Of a DNA stretch of 64,000 bases, positions 52,708-61,960 are shown piece after piece; within the stretch, counting starts at the first letter, position 1, and every line of letters starts with the position of its first letter. The notes under the pieces are model-generated. The model was not told where the DNA came from, searched no databases, and was given only the letters and a program-made list of their open reading frames with translations. The DNA comes from Sulfurimonas sp. (GTDB taxonomy: Bacteria; Campylobacterota; Campylobacteria; Campylobacterales; Sulfurimonadaceae). The stretch is taken from assembly GCF_026991475.1 (NCBI RefSeq), contig NZ_JALXBK010000107.1, positions 1-64,000 on the forward strand. The letters run 5' to 3'. A program made the position numbers and the translations under genes.

Positions 52708-54804
52708 GTGAGCAGATTAAGTATGTATCCAATAACCTTGGATGGTGAGAGTGTAGAGAACAAAAGAGTAGAGATAAAAGAGTACTTTAATAACACTTTT
52801 GATTTGTTTGAAAAGGTTTTTGAACTCCTAAAAGATGAGAGCGTCTTTTATAAAAAGAGTGAACCATCGCGTCATCCTATGATATTTTATTTTGGACATA
52901 CTGCGACTTTTTTTATAAATAAACTCATCAATATGAAGATAATTGAGAAGCGTATAAACCCCTCTTTTGAGTCAATATTTGCTGTTGGTGTTGATGAAAT
53001 GAGCTGGGATGATTTGAATGAGACACATTATGAGTGGCCAAAAGTTTCAGAAGTTCGAGAGTATAGAAATAGCGTACGAACTCTTGTAAATGAGTTAATT
53101 ATGAGACTCGATTTTACTCTGCCCATAGATGATAGTTCTGCGATGTGGATAATACTGATGAGTATAGAACATGAGCGAATACATATTGAAACATCTCTGG
53201 TTCTGCACCGTCAAATGCCTATAGAATTTGTAAAAGAGGTCGCTGCGTTTAACCTCTGTACTCACTCGGCAAGAAGTCCTAAAAATGAGATGATAGCCAT
53301 TGCGGGTGAAGATGTGATACTTGGAAAAAAGAGATTGCACCACCTTTATGGTTGGGATAACGAATATGGTCGCCAAGAAGAGAATGTTCAAGAGTTTAAA
53401 GTCTCAAAATACCTTGTCAGTAATGGTGAATTTATGGAATTTGTTAAAGATGAAGGGTATGAAAAGCTTGAGTACTGGGATGAAGAAGGAGAGGAGTTCC
53501 TTAAACGCAGCGGTGCAAAATATCCTCATTTTTGGGTGAAAGAGGGCAATAAATTTCTCTACAGAGCACTAAGTAATGTTATTGAGATGCCTGAAGATTG
53601 GCCAGTAGATGTGAATGCACTTGAGGCAGAAGCTTTTTGTAGATATAAGAGTCAAAAAGAGGGCTTAGAGTATAGATTGCCGAGTGAGGGAGAGTATGGA
53701 GTAATTTATAATTATTCAAATATTAAAGATGTGCCTCAGTTGCATGAGAGTCGGGCAAATCTTAATTTTTATCATTATGCGTCATCTTGTCCTGTTAATG
53801 AGTTTAGTTTTAATGGCATATATGATGTTATCGGTAATGTTTGGCAGTGGAGTCGCACACCGATAAGAGGCTTTAAAGGCTTTGAAGTTCATGAGGCTTA
53901 TGATGATTTTTCAACTCCTACTTTTGATGATAAACACTCCTTGATTTTGGGTTCTTCGTGGGCTAGTAGTGGAAATTTAATTATGAAACATTCTCGCTAT
54001 GCTTTTCGTAAACACTTTTTTCAAAATGCAGGCTTTCGTTATGTAATTTCTGCAAATGAGAGTAAGAGTGAAGATATTTATGAGAGTGATGCACTTATAT
54101 CGCAGTATTGTGAATTTCAGTATGGAGATACACATTTTGGTGTGAAAAACTTTTCCCTCTCTTGTGCTGAACTTGCTGCTCGTTATGCAATCAACACAAA
54201 AAAAGCACTAGATTTAGGCTGTGCAACGGGTAGGGCTACTTATGAACTTGCAAAAACTTTTGACATGGTGGAGGGAGTAGATTTTTCTGTGCGTTTTGTT
54301 CAGGTCGGCTCAAAACTTAAAGATGAAGGATATGTAGCCTTTGTTGATAGAGTTGAGGGTGACATTACACAAAATAAAAAGATAAGCATAAAAGAACTTG
54401 GTTATGAAAATTTGCGCAAGAGAGTCTCTTTTTGGCAAGGAGATGCTTGTAATCTCAAGGCAAATTTTAATTCGTATGATTTAATAATGGCGACAAATCT
54501 TATTGACAGGCTTTATAATCCTAAATTCTTTTTAGAGAGTGTAGTTGAAAGGCTTAATAAAGATGGGATTTTGATACTGACATCCCCATATACTTGGCAG
54601 GAGAGTTCTACGAAAAAAGAGTTCTGGCTTGGTGGATATAAGGATGAACATGGTAATGAAGTGCGAACACTTGATACTCTAAAAGGAATTTTAGAGAATA
54701 ACTTTGAACTCCTTGGCGTAGAAGATCTGGAGTTTGTCATTAAAGAGACAGCACGAAAATACCAGCATACTATTTCACAAGTTACTATTTGGAAAAAGCG
54801 ATGA
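52708..54804 (+). CDS. ovoA: 5-histidylcysteine sulfoxide synthase with fused 4-mercaptohistidine N1-methyltransferase domain (OvoA)
   Basis: N-terminal DinB-like domain with HERIHIE; FGE-sulfatase-like domain ending in NAGFRYV; C-terminal SAM methyltransferase (ALDLGCATGRATYELAK). Confidence 0.85.
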   Translation: MSRLSMYPITLDGESVENKRVEIKEYFNNTFDLFEKVFELLKDESVFYKKSEPSRHPMIFYFGHTATFFINKLINMKIIEKRINPSFESIFAVGVDEMSWDDLNETHYEWPKVSEVREYRNSVRTLVNELIMRLDFTLPIDDSSAMWIILMSIEHERIHIETSLVLHRQMPIEFVKEVAAFNLCTHSARSPKNEMIAIAGEDVILGKKRLHHLYGWDNEYGRQEENVQEFKVSKYLVSNGEFMEFVKDEGYEKLEYWDEEGEEFLKRSGAKYPHFWVKEGNKFLYRALSNVIEMPEDWPVDVNALEAEAFCRYKSQKEGLEYRLPSEGEYGVIYNYSNIKDVPQLHESRANLNFYHYASSCPVNEFSFNGIYDVIGNVWQWSRTPIRGFKGFEVHEAYDDFSTPTFDDKHSLILGSSWASSGNLIMKHSRYAFRKHFFQNAGFRYVISANESKSEDIYESDALISQYCEFQYGDTHFGVKNFSLSCAELAARYAINTKKALDLGCATGRATYELAKTFDMVEGVDFSVRFVQVGSKLKDEGYVAFVDRVEGDITQNKKISIKELGYENLRKRVSFWQGDACNLKANFNSYDLIMATNLIDRLYNPKFFLESVVERLNKDGILILTSPYTWQESSTKKEFWLGGYKDEHGNEVRTLDTLKGILENNFELLGVEDLEFVIKETARKYQHTISQVTIWKKR

Positions 54805-55985
54805 AGTATGACTTTATCACAGCTGCCAATCGTGAAGATACAAATGCTGAAAAGTATACCCTAAGAGAGGAGCTTTTTGGTACACAAGATGTGCTTCCTG
54901 CATGGGTTGCAGATATGGATATAAACACACCAGATTTTGTACTAAACGCAGTTAAAAAGCGCTTAGATCATCCCATTGTCGGCTATGAAGAGATGCCCGA
55001 TTCTGCTTTTGATGCACAGATAAAATGGATGCAACAAGAGCACGGCACTGCGTTTAAGAGAGAAGATATGTTCTATTCTCACTCTGTTGTTGCCTCCATG
55101 GGGAGTGCTATTGCTGCGTTTACAGATGAGGGTGACGGTGTAATAGTGCAAACTCCTGTCTATCCACCTTTTTTTCATAGTGTAACGCAGTTAAATCGAA
55201 AAGTAGTCAAAAATCCTTTGCGTCGATGTGAAGATGGCAGCTACACTTTTGATATAGAAGATTTACGAGCAAAAATTAATAAAAGGACAAAATTACTGCT
55301 GTTATGTTCACCGCATAATCCCGTAGGAAGAGTTTGGAAAAGGGAAGAACTTGAAGCAATTTTAGCGCTCTGCTTGGAGCATAAGATTGTTGTCTTTTCT
55401 GATGAAATACACTCTGATTTAGTCTATTTACCAAACAAACATATCTCTTTTTCTACGCTAAACGCAGCGGCTAAAACACTCACACTTACTGCCATAGGTG
55501 TTGGAAAAACATTTAATATGGCAGGCTTTGCTATCAGTAGTGTAGCTATAGAAGATGAAAACTTGCGAAAACGCTTTAAAAAAGCTTATGAAAGTGTGCA
55601 TTATGCACAAGGAAGTGTACTTTCTCATGTTGCGTTTGAAGCGGCTTATACAGAAGGTAAGGAGTGGTTGAGTGAGTTGAAAATTCATCTCTACAATAAC
55701 TATATGCTTTTAAAAAATTTGAGTGATAAATATGCTACATTTATTAAAATAACACCTATTGAAGCGACCTATTTGGCATGGATAGATTGTCGAGGGATGG
55801 GAATGCGTGACAAAGAGCTTCGAGAGTTTTTTATAAAAGATGCAAAACTAGGGCTCAATGCTGGGCTTGCTTTTGGTAGAGAGGGAAGTGCTTATATGCG
55901 TTTGAATTTTGCAGTAAGCTCTACTACAATGCTGCAAATCATAAATAGATTGGAAACTTCATTATTAAGGCTTAGTAATGGGTAA
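54801..55985 (+). CDS. PatB/MalY-type PLP-dependent C-S lyase; candidate OvoB
   Basis: LPAWVADMDINTPDFVLNAVKKRLDHPIVGYEEMP; LLLCSPHNPVGRVW; SDEIHSDLVY. ATG overlaps the ovoA stop (ATGA). Confidence 0.85.
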   Translation: MKYDFITAANREDTNAEKYTLREELFGTQDVLPAWVADMDINTPDFVLNAVKKRLDHPIVGYEEMPDSAFDAQIKWMQQEHGTAFKREDMFYSHSVVASMGSAIAAFTDEGDGVIVQTPVYPPFFHSVTQLNRKVVKNPLRRCEDGSYTFDIEDLRAKINKRTKLLLLCSPHNPVGRVWKREELEAILALCLEHKIVVFSDEIHSDLVYLPNKHISFSTLNAAAKTLTLTAIGVGKTFNMAGFAISSVAIEDENLRKRFKKAYESVHYAQGSVLSHVAFEAAYTEGKEWLSELKIHLYNNYMLLKNLSDKYATFIKITPIEATYLAWIDCRGMGMRDKELREFFIKDAKLGLNAGLAFGREGSAYMRLNFAVSSTTMLQIINRLETSLLRLSNG

Positions 55986-56403
55986 TGATTTAGAAAAAAT
56001 CACTGCGTTTATAGAACAGCATCATGTTTTAAGTTTAGCAACATCACTCGATAATTTGCCGAGTGTCTGTTCTGCTTTTTATATTTATGATGCTCAAAGT
56101 CACTCGTTTGTTATTGCTAGTAGTGAAGAGACTTTACATATAAAACAGGTAAAGGTAAATAAAAATGTAGCAGGAAATATTTTACTTGAGACCAAAGAGA
56201 TTGGGAAAATTCAAGGTTTACAGTTTTTTGCTAAGATGCAAGCTTTAGAAGATGAAAGGCTGAAAAAATCTTACTTTAAAAGATTTCCTTATGCTTTAGC
56301 ACTTCTTCCAAAATTATGGCAAATAGAGGTAAGCCGATTTAAATTGACAGATAACAGACTTGGATTTGGCAAAAAGATTATTTATGAGTACACCTCTCTT
56401 TAA
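55978..56403 (+). CDS. YhbP/PNPOx-like split-barrel protein
   Basis: EKITAFIEQHHVLSLATSLDNLPSVCSAFYIYD; overlaps the end of the lyase gene. Confidence 0.7.
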   Translation: MGNDLEKITAFIEQHHVLSLATSLDNLPSVCSAFYIYDAQSHSFVIASSEETLHIKQVKVNKNVAGNILLETKEIGKIQGLQFFAKMQALEDERLKKSYFKRFPYALALLPKLWQIEVSRFKLTDNRLGFGKKIIYEYTSL

Positions 56404-56551
56404 ATAGTGAGCATTCACTCCCACTACTTCTCAATACAACCATAGATGGAATTTGTGCTGATTTAAAGCCATAGGCCCTGCATCCATGAGGCTGTTTCGG
56501 CTCCCAAGTGACAAAATAGTATTCACATTTTCTACAATTAATTCTTTTCAT
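56378..56551 (-). CDS. Small Cys-rich conserved protein (57 aa), not in ORF track
   Basis: Complement of 56378..56551: MKRINCRKCEYYFVTWEPKQPHGCRAYGFKSAQIPSMVVLRSSGSECSLFKERCTHK*. Confidence 0.65.
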   Translation of the reverse strand: MKRINCRKCEYYFVTWEPKQPHGCRAYGFKSAQIPSMVVLRSSGSECSLFKERCTHK

Positions 56552-56611
56552 GATTTATTTTAACATTATTAGGTAAAATTAGTAAAAATAATTTTTACAG
56601 GATAAAAATAG

Positions 56612-57301
56612 ATGAATAATAAAATATTAATGATGATTGAGCTACAAAATGGACTCAATGATGCGACAAATGGTAAAGAGTGGACAAAAGGTATAACAAA
56701 AAATGGCAAGAAAATTGATTGGCGTCGTTGTATTTATATGGAGTGTGCAGAGATGGTAGACAGCTTTCCTTGGAAGCACTGGAAGGCAATTACGGCAGAG
56801 CCAGATTGGGAAAATCATCAAATAGAAGTTGTTGATGTTTGGCACTTTATTATTAGTTTGGCGATTGAAGAGTATACACAAAATAATAGAGGTTCACTAG
56901 AAGATATTGCCGTGCAAATCTCTAACTCTAATACTCTTAATAAAATTGAAACTACAGAAGAGTCATTTGCTCCAATTGATGCTGTTTTAGAAAAGGTAGA
57001 GAATCTCATACGCGTAGCTATTTCTAAAGAAGCTGTTGATTTAGATACTCTTTTTGGTGAATTTTTTGATTTAGTGGCTATGAGTGGATTAAATCTTGAT
57101 TCACTCTATAGACTCTATGTAGGAAAAAATATTTTAAACCAATTCCGTCAGGATAATGGCTATAAAGAGGGAACATATATTAAAGTATGGAATGACAAAG
57201 AGGATAATGTTGTAATGAAATCAATTTGGGAAACAAATAGTGATGTTACTCCTGAGTTTTTATATGAAGAATTATCGAAAGTTTATGTAACTCTTGTTTA
57301 G
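56612..57301 (+). CDS. dut: Dimeric (all-alpha) dUTPase
   Basis: LQNGLNDATNGKEW..KKIDWRRCIYMECAEMVDSFPWKHWK, EVVDVWHFIISLAIEE. Confidence 0.88.
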   Translation: MNNKILMMIELQNGLNDATNGKEWTKGITKNGKKIDWRRCIYMECAEMVDSFPWKHWKAITAEPDWENHQIEVVDVWHFIISLAIEEYTQNNRGSLEDIAVQISNSNTLNKIETTEESFAPIDAVLEKVENLIRVAISKEAVDLDTLFGEFFDLVAMSGLNLDSLYRLYVGKNILNQFRQDNGYKEGTYIKVWNDKEDNVVMKSIWETNSDVTPEFLYEELSKVYVTLV

Positions 57302-57310
57302 AGATTTGAT

Positions 57311-57880
57311 TTGCAAGATACTTTAAAAATAGAGAATCTCTCTTTTGGTTACTCAAAAGAGAAGTTACTTTTTGAAAATTTTTCTCTGCGTTTAAAAAAA
57401 GGAGAGCTAAAAGCAATAGTAGGGGAGAGTGGTGCTGGTAAAAGTACCCTCTTTGAAGTGATTTTAGGAAACTTAAAACCATTTAGTGGCACTGTTAGCT
57501 GTAGTTCTATTTCTCAAATTTTTCAAGACCCATACAGCTCTTTTCATCCCAGCTATACACTTTTAAATCAAATATCTGATGTAGCATCATTAGATAGGCT
57601 TGATGTCTGTCTAAAAGAGATTAAGTTAGAAAAAGAACTTTTACATAAACTTCCTCATGAACTTTCAGGAGGGCAACTCCAGCGTGCTTCCATTTTACGA
57701 GCAATGCTGATGGAGAGTGAACTTCTACTGCTTGATGAACCAACATCAGCACTTGACAATGTTATTCAACTAGAGGTAATGCAGATGTTGATAAAGAGAC
57801 TTGACTCCACGGCAATGTTACTTATAACACATGATATGGAGTTAGCCTCTTGGTGTGCAGATGAGGTTATAACGATTTAA
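57311..57880 (+). CDS. ABC transporter ATP-binding protein (Opp/Nik-type), no adjacent permease
   Basis: GESGAGKSTLFEVILG, FQDPYSSFHP, LSGGQLQRASILRAMLMESELLLLDEPTSALD. Confidence 0.88.
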   Translation: MQDTLKIENLSFGYSKEKLLFENFSLRLKKGELKAIVGESGAGKSTLFEVILGNLKPFSGTVSCSSISQIFQDPYSSFHPSYTLLNQISDVASLDRLDVCLKEIKLEKELLHKLPHELSGGQLQRASILRAMLMESELLLLDEPTSALDNVIQLEVMQMLIKRLDSTAMLLITHDMELASWCADEVITI

Positions 57881-58257
57881 GAATATAATCTTTTAAATAA
57901 TATAACAGCAAGAAGTGTAGCTGTGATACTTAGCGTTACATTTAAAAATATATTGATTCCAAAACTAGTAAATTCACCATCTTGAAGCATATTTACATTT
58001 TCTAAGGAGAATGTTGAAAATGTTGTGAGTGCTCCTAAAAATCCTGTAACTACAAAGGCTTTATACTCTGGTTGCACATTTTGTGCAAAGAACATTGCAG
58101 CTAATCCAATTATGAAACTTCCAAGAACATTGACACTAAGTGTTCCTAAAGGAAAGAGTGAACCTGAAATTTTTTGTACACCAGTAGCAATTAAAAATCT
58201 TGATATTGCACCAAAAAAACCACCTGCGCCAACGAAAAGTATAAGTGTTAAATTCAT
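57877..58257 (-). CDS. crcB: Fluoride exporter CrcB/Fluc
   Basis: GGFFGAISRFLIA, PLGTLSVNVLGSFIIGL, GFLGALTTFSTFSLE. Confidence 0.93.
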   Translation of the reverse strand: MNLTLILFVGAGGFFGAISRFLIATGVQKISGSLFPLGTLSVNVLGSFIIGLAAMFFAQNVQPEYKAFVVTGFLGALTTFSTFSLENVNMLQDGEFTSFGINIFLNVTLSITATLLAVILFKRLYS

Positions 58258-58613
58258 TGTTCTTCTTGTTTATTAAAATTTTTATGTTTATAGTTTATAA
58301 CTTCTGTATCTGTTAATGTCATTAATCCATTATCCATCATATGATCAATATGCTCTATAAAATTATCTATTTTTTCTTTATCGTCTATAATTTCAATCAC
58401 AAGGGGAAGCTCTTGTGCTAAAGCCCATACTTTAAAACTATGTACTTCTGAAAAAGCACCAATACCCGCAACCGCTTTAAAAACAGTTGCTCCTGCTAAT
58501 CCTTCTTTTTTTACCTCTTTTAAAATCTCTTCAAAAAGAGGTTCACCATTGTATTTATCTAAAGTATCTATGTAGATACGAAGAATTTTCTTTTGTCCTA
58601 AATATCGTTTCAT
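58254..58613 (-). CDS. DUF190 family protein
   Basis: LRIYIDTLDKYNGEPLFEEILKEVKKEGLAGATVFKAVAGIG..; adjacent to crcB. Confidence 0.85.
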   Translation of the reverse strand: MKRYLGQKKILRIYIDTLDKYNGEPLFEEILKEVKKEGLAGATVFKAVAGIGAFSEVHSFKVWALAQELPLVIEIIDDKEKIDNFIEHIDHMMDNGLMTLTDTEVINYKHKNFNKQEEQ

Positions 58614-59302
58614 TATTTCTCTCTTTTAATTTCATTGTCGTATGCTTGTTGCATTTTTGACCGTAAATTTTCTAGCCAGTTTTGGTCACTCTTATCTGCA
58701 ATAAATGAGTCTAAAAATATGACTTTTATATTTTTTGGCATATAGTAAAACTCTTTTATATTGTAACATTTTGATGTTTCCATTAAGACAATAGGTTGTA
58801 CTTTTAACTGATATTTATCAGCTATAAATTTTGCTCCAGATTTAAAGGGAAGCATTTTACCTGTTCTAGAGCGTGTTCCCTCTGGAAACATTGTAAGTAC
58901 TCTTTTCTTCTTAAGTCTGTCTTTTGCTGCGTGTAAAAGTTTTATAAGAGAGATTTTACTTTCACGCTCTACTTCAATATCTTCAGGAAGACTCATAGCA
59001 AGACCAAAAAATGGTACATCAAAAAGAGCTTTTTTTGCGACCCAAGTGATGTCTTTTGATGTAATAGTTTCAATTACTCCAATATCTAAATCGCTTTGAT
59101 GATTTACTAAAAACATTTGTGCCTCTGGATCTTCTTGTCCTATCTTAGTTACAGAAAAGAAAGTTGCAATACGTACAAACCATGCAGCAATTTTTCGGGC
59201 ATAAGGACGAGGCAATATTGGGTACATAATGATGGAAAAAGTTAAAGCTATAAATATAATTGTAGTAGCTATAAACCAGTTAATATGAGCAAGTATCTTC
59301 AT
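58613..59302 (-). CDS. plsC: 1-acyl-sn-glycerol-3-phosphate acyltransferase
   Basis: LVNHQSDLDIGVIE and FPEGTRSRTGKMLPFKSGAKFIA. Confidence 0.92.
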   Translation of the reverse strand: MKILAHINWFIATTIIFIALTFSIIMYPILPRPYARKIAAWFVRIATFFSVTKIGQEDPEAQMFLVNHQSDLDIGVIETITSKDITWVAKKALFDVPFFGLAMSLPEDIEVERESKISLIKLLHAAKDRLKKKRVLTMFPEGTRSRTGKMLPFKSGAKFIADKYQLKVQPIVLMETSKCYNIKEFYYMPKNIKVIFLDSFIADKSDQNWLENLRSKMQQAYDNEIKREK

Positions 59303-60326
59303 TCTTTACCCAACCTATTTTATTGTTATTTAGTTTTACTTTAATGTAATGATCTGTTTGACCCTCTTTTGGAAGGCTATATTGTGTTTGTGTTGTTTCA
59401 AAAATTGTTCCATTATCTACAGGTAGAAGATGTATCTGTGCTCCCTTTTTAATGCAAATATCTTTTTGAGGCATAGAAAGATAAAGAATATAGCCTAGTG
59501 GTAAAAAGATTAAAATCAAATAGACGATTCTTCTTTTTAATAGAATAAGAATAAATCCCAGAATTGCAATTGCTGCGGCTACATACATCTTTTGCATATC
59601 ATGAGATTGGTCCCTTGGTCTTAAATCACTTTGTGTTGTAACGCTGTCATCATCTACAATAACTGGTATGTCTATAAGTTCAAAACTGTTTTTTAGTAGA
59701 TTAAAATAGGTAAAAGAAAAGTGTTCAGCTCTTTTATCTATAACCACGAAGTAGGTGATTTTTGATGTTAAATAGGAGTTCGTTGAAGATTCTTTACCTT
59801 GTTTATATACATTTTTAAAATGCATTGCGTCAATATTGGTGTTTTCAGCAGAGACTACAAAAACTATAATATTATGCTTATTATCGTAGCTTGTTGTTTT
59901 ATAATCATTTAGTTCTAGATTGTTGGCTATGATATTTGAAAAGTTATTCTTTGGATTAAGTTGAATAACATTAAGTTTTTTACCTTGAATAAAAGTAGAA
60001 TTATACTCTTGAGATGCAATAAGTGTGGCATTGACATCAGGAAGTTTTACTACATTTGAAGTTGCCAGAAGATGAAAGGTATCATATAAAAATTTTCCTT
60101 TTTTTTCTCGTATAGGAATATCATCTAAAATCTTTACCCCTCTTGAGTTAGAAAATTCATATGAAATATCATCATATTTTTTAACTGTTGAGAGCGCTTT
60201 TAGAGTAACCGTGAAAATTTCACCTTGAATTATTCGTGTTGGTATTTCATCATAGCTAAGGTATATAACTTTATTTGCATATAAAGATGAAATAAACAAT
60301 AAGACAAGTAGAAAAGCTTTTATCAC
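59280..60326 (-). CDS. BatD-like membrane protein with C-terminal SH3-like segment (tentative)
   Basis: Signal peptide, beta-rich domain, two TM segments, terminal WVKNEDTC SH3-like end. Confidence 0.5.
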   Translation of the reverse strand: MIKAFLLVLLFISSLYANKVIYLSYDEIPTRIIQGEIFTVTLKALSTVKKYDDISYEFSNSRGVKILDDIPIREKKGKFLYDTFHLLATSNVVKLPDVNATLIASQEYNSTFIQGKKLNVIQLNPKNNFSNIIANNLELNDYKTTSYDNKHNIIVFVVSAENTNIDAMHFKNVYKQGKESSTNSYLTSKITYFVVIDKRAEHFSFTYFNLLKNSFELIDIPVIVDDDSVTTQSDLRPRDQSHDMQKMYVAAAIAILGFILILLKRRIVYLILIFLPLGYILYLSMPQKDICIKKGAQIHLLPVDNGTIFETTQTQYSLPKEGQTDHYIKVKLNNNKIGWVKNEDTCSY

Positions 60327-60997
60327 GACTCAAAGAAACCTTTTAACATATTTACTCCATCATCACTTCCAAGCACTACTTCCATAGCACGTTCAGGATG
60401 TGGCATAAGACCAAATACATTTTTATTTTTATTACAAACACCTGCAATACTAGCGACACTGCCGTTAGGATTTTGTACACCACCGCTTGCATCTGTATAT
60501 TTTAGAAGAATTTGTTCATTCTCTTCAAGCTCTTGTAAACCTGCATCATCAATATAGTAGTTACCATCATGATGTGCAATAGGAATATTTACAATATCTC
60601 CATCACTCAACTCTTTTAAGAAGATGTTATCACTATTTTGTACTTTAAGATGGTGGTGTTTAGAGATAAAATGTAGGCCCTCGTTGCGTTTAAGCGCACC
60701 AGGGAGCAGACCTGCTTCTGTGAGAACTTGAAAACCATTACAAATTCCTAAAACTTTACCGCCATTGTTTGCATAGGTAGTAACTGCTTTCATAACAGGA
60801 GAAAATTTTGCAATAGCACCACTTCTAAGGTAGTCTCCATAAGAGAATCCCCCTGCTACCACAAGCAGGTCAGTATTGTCTGGAATTGTTTCTGATTTGT
60901 GCCAGATTATCTCTGTATCTGCACCAAGTTTTTTAAAGGCATACTCTGTGTCATATTCACAGTTTGTACCCGGAAATTGAAGAATTGATACTTTCAT
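60323..60997 (-). CDS. purQ: Phosphoribosylformylglycinamidine synthase subunit PurQ
   Basis: MKVSILQFPGTNCEYDTEYAF, VVAGGFSYGDYLRSGAIAKFSP, GICNGFQVLTEAGLLPGAL, GLMPHPERAME. Confidence 0.97.
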   Translation of the reverse strand: MKVSILQFPGTNCEYDTEYAFKKLGADTEIIWHKSETIPDNTDLLVVAGGFSYGDYLRSGAIAKFSPVMKAVTTYANNGGKVLGICNGFQVLTEAGLLPGALKRNEGLHFISKHHHLKVQNSDNIFLKELSDGDIVNIPIAHHDGNYYIDDAGLQELEENEQILLKYTDASGGVQNPNGSVASIAGVCNKNKNVFGLMPHPERAMEVVLGSDDGVNMLKGFFES

Positions 60998-61239
60998 TAT
61001 ACTAGCTCTATATTGTAGTCTTCAATTACAGTATTTGCTAAAAGTTCTTCACACATTTTGGTTACATCACTCATTGCTTTTTCTCTATCTGTCTCATCAA
61101 GTTGTAAAACAATTTGCTTTCCAATACGAACATCTTCTACCAAGTTAAATCCTAGAGAGTCAAGTGCATGGTGTACTGCCTTTCCTTGAGAATCTAAAAC
61201 TCCTGTCTTTAAGTATACATTTACTATTGCTTTTATCAT
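60997..61239 (-). CDS. purS: Phosphoribosylformylglycinamidine synthase subunit PurS
   Basis: MIKAIVNVYLKTGVLDSQGKAVHHALDSLGF. Confidence 0.95.
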   Translation of the reverse strand: MIKAIVNVYLKTGVLDSQGKAVHHALDSLGFNLVEDVRIGKQIVLQLDETDREKAMSDVTKMCEELLANTVIEDYNIELV

Positions 61240-61241
61240 AA

Positions 61242-61955
61242 TTATTTTCCTAAAATTCTATCTAATACTTGCTCGTAGGCAACTGTTAATCCACCAAGAC
61301 CTTGACGAAATCTGTCTTTATCCATCTTCTCACCACTCTGTATGTCCCAAAAACGGCAGTTGTCAGGTGAAATCTCATCTACTAAGATGATGTTTCCATC
61401 TTTGTCTTTTCCAAATTCAAGTTTAAAGTCAACAAGATTAAGACCTTTGTCTGCAAAATAAGGTTTTAAAATGTCATTGACTTGTCTTGCCATGCGACGG
61501 AGCTTGTCAAGTTCATCTTGATAATCTACAAGTCCTAAAATAAGCGCGTGTTGGTCGTTGAGTTTTGGATCACCTAGTGCATCATTTTTGTAGTCAAATT
61601 CCACTAATGTGAATGGTAAAACTGTTCCATCTTCTATGCCAAGGTTACGAGTTAGTGAACCAGTAGCGATGTTGCGTACGATAACTTCAATCATAATTAC
61701 ATCAACTTTTTTATGGAGCATATGGTTGTCATCCAACATTTTTACAAAGTGAGTTGGAATACCTTTGGCTTCAAGCACTTTAAAAAGCTCTGTTGAAATT
61801 TTATTGTTAAGCGCACCTTTACCTGCTTCGCTTGATTTTTTTTCACCGTTAAACGCAGTTAAATCATCTTTAAATTCTGAGATAACTAAGTTTTCATCAT
61901 CTGTAAGATATAATCTTTTTGCTTTACCTTCGTAGAGTAACTCTCTTTTTTGCAC
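61242..61955 (-). CDS. purC: SAICAR synthetase
   Basis: [48 protein letters not shown]. Confidence 0.97.
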   Translation of the reverse strand: MQKRELLYEGKAKRLYLTDDENLVISEFKDDLTAFNGEKKSSEAGKGALNNKISTELFKVLEAKGIPTHFVKMLDDNHMLHKKVDVIMIEVIVRNIATGSLTRNLGIEDGTVLPFTLVEFDYKNDALGDPKLNDQHALILGLVDYQDELDKLRRMARQVNDILKPYFADKGLNLVDFKLEFGKDKDGNIILVDEISPDNCRFWDIQSGEKMDKDRFRQGLGGLTVAYEQVLDRILGK

Positions 61956-61960
61956 CTTTT

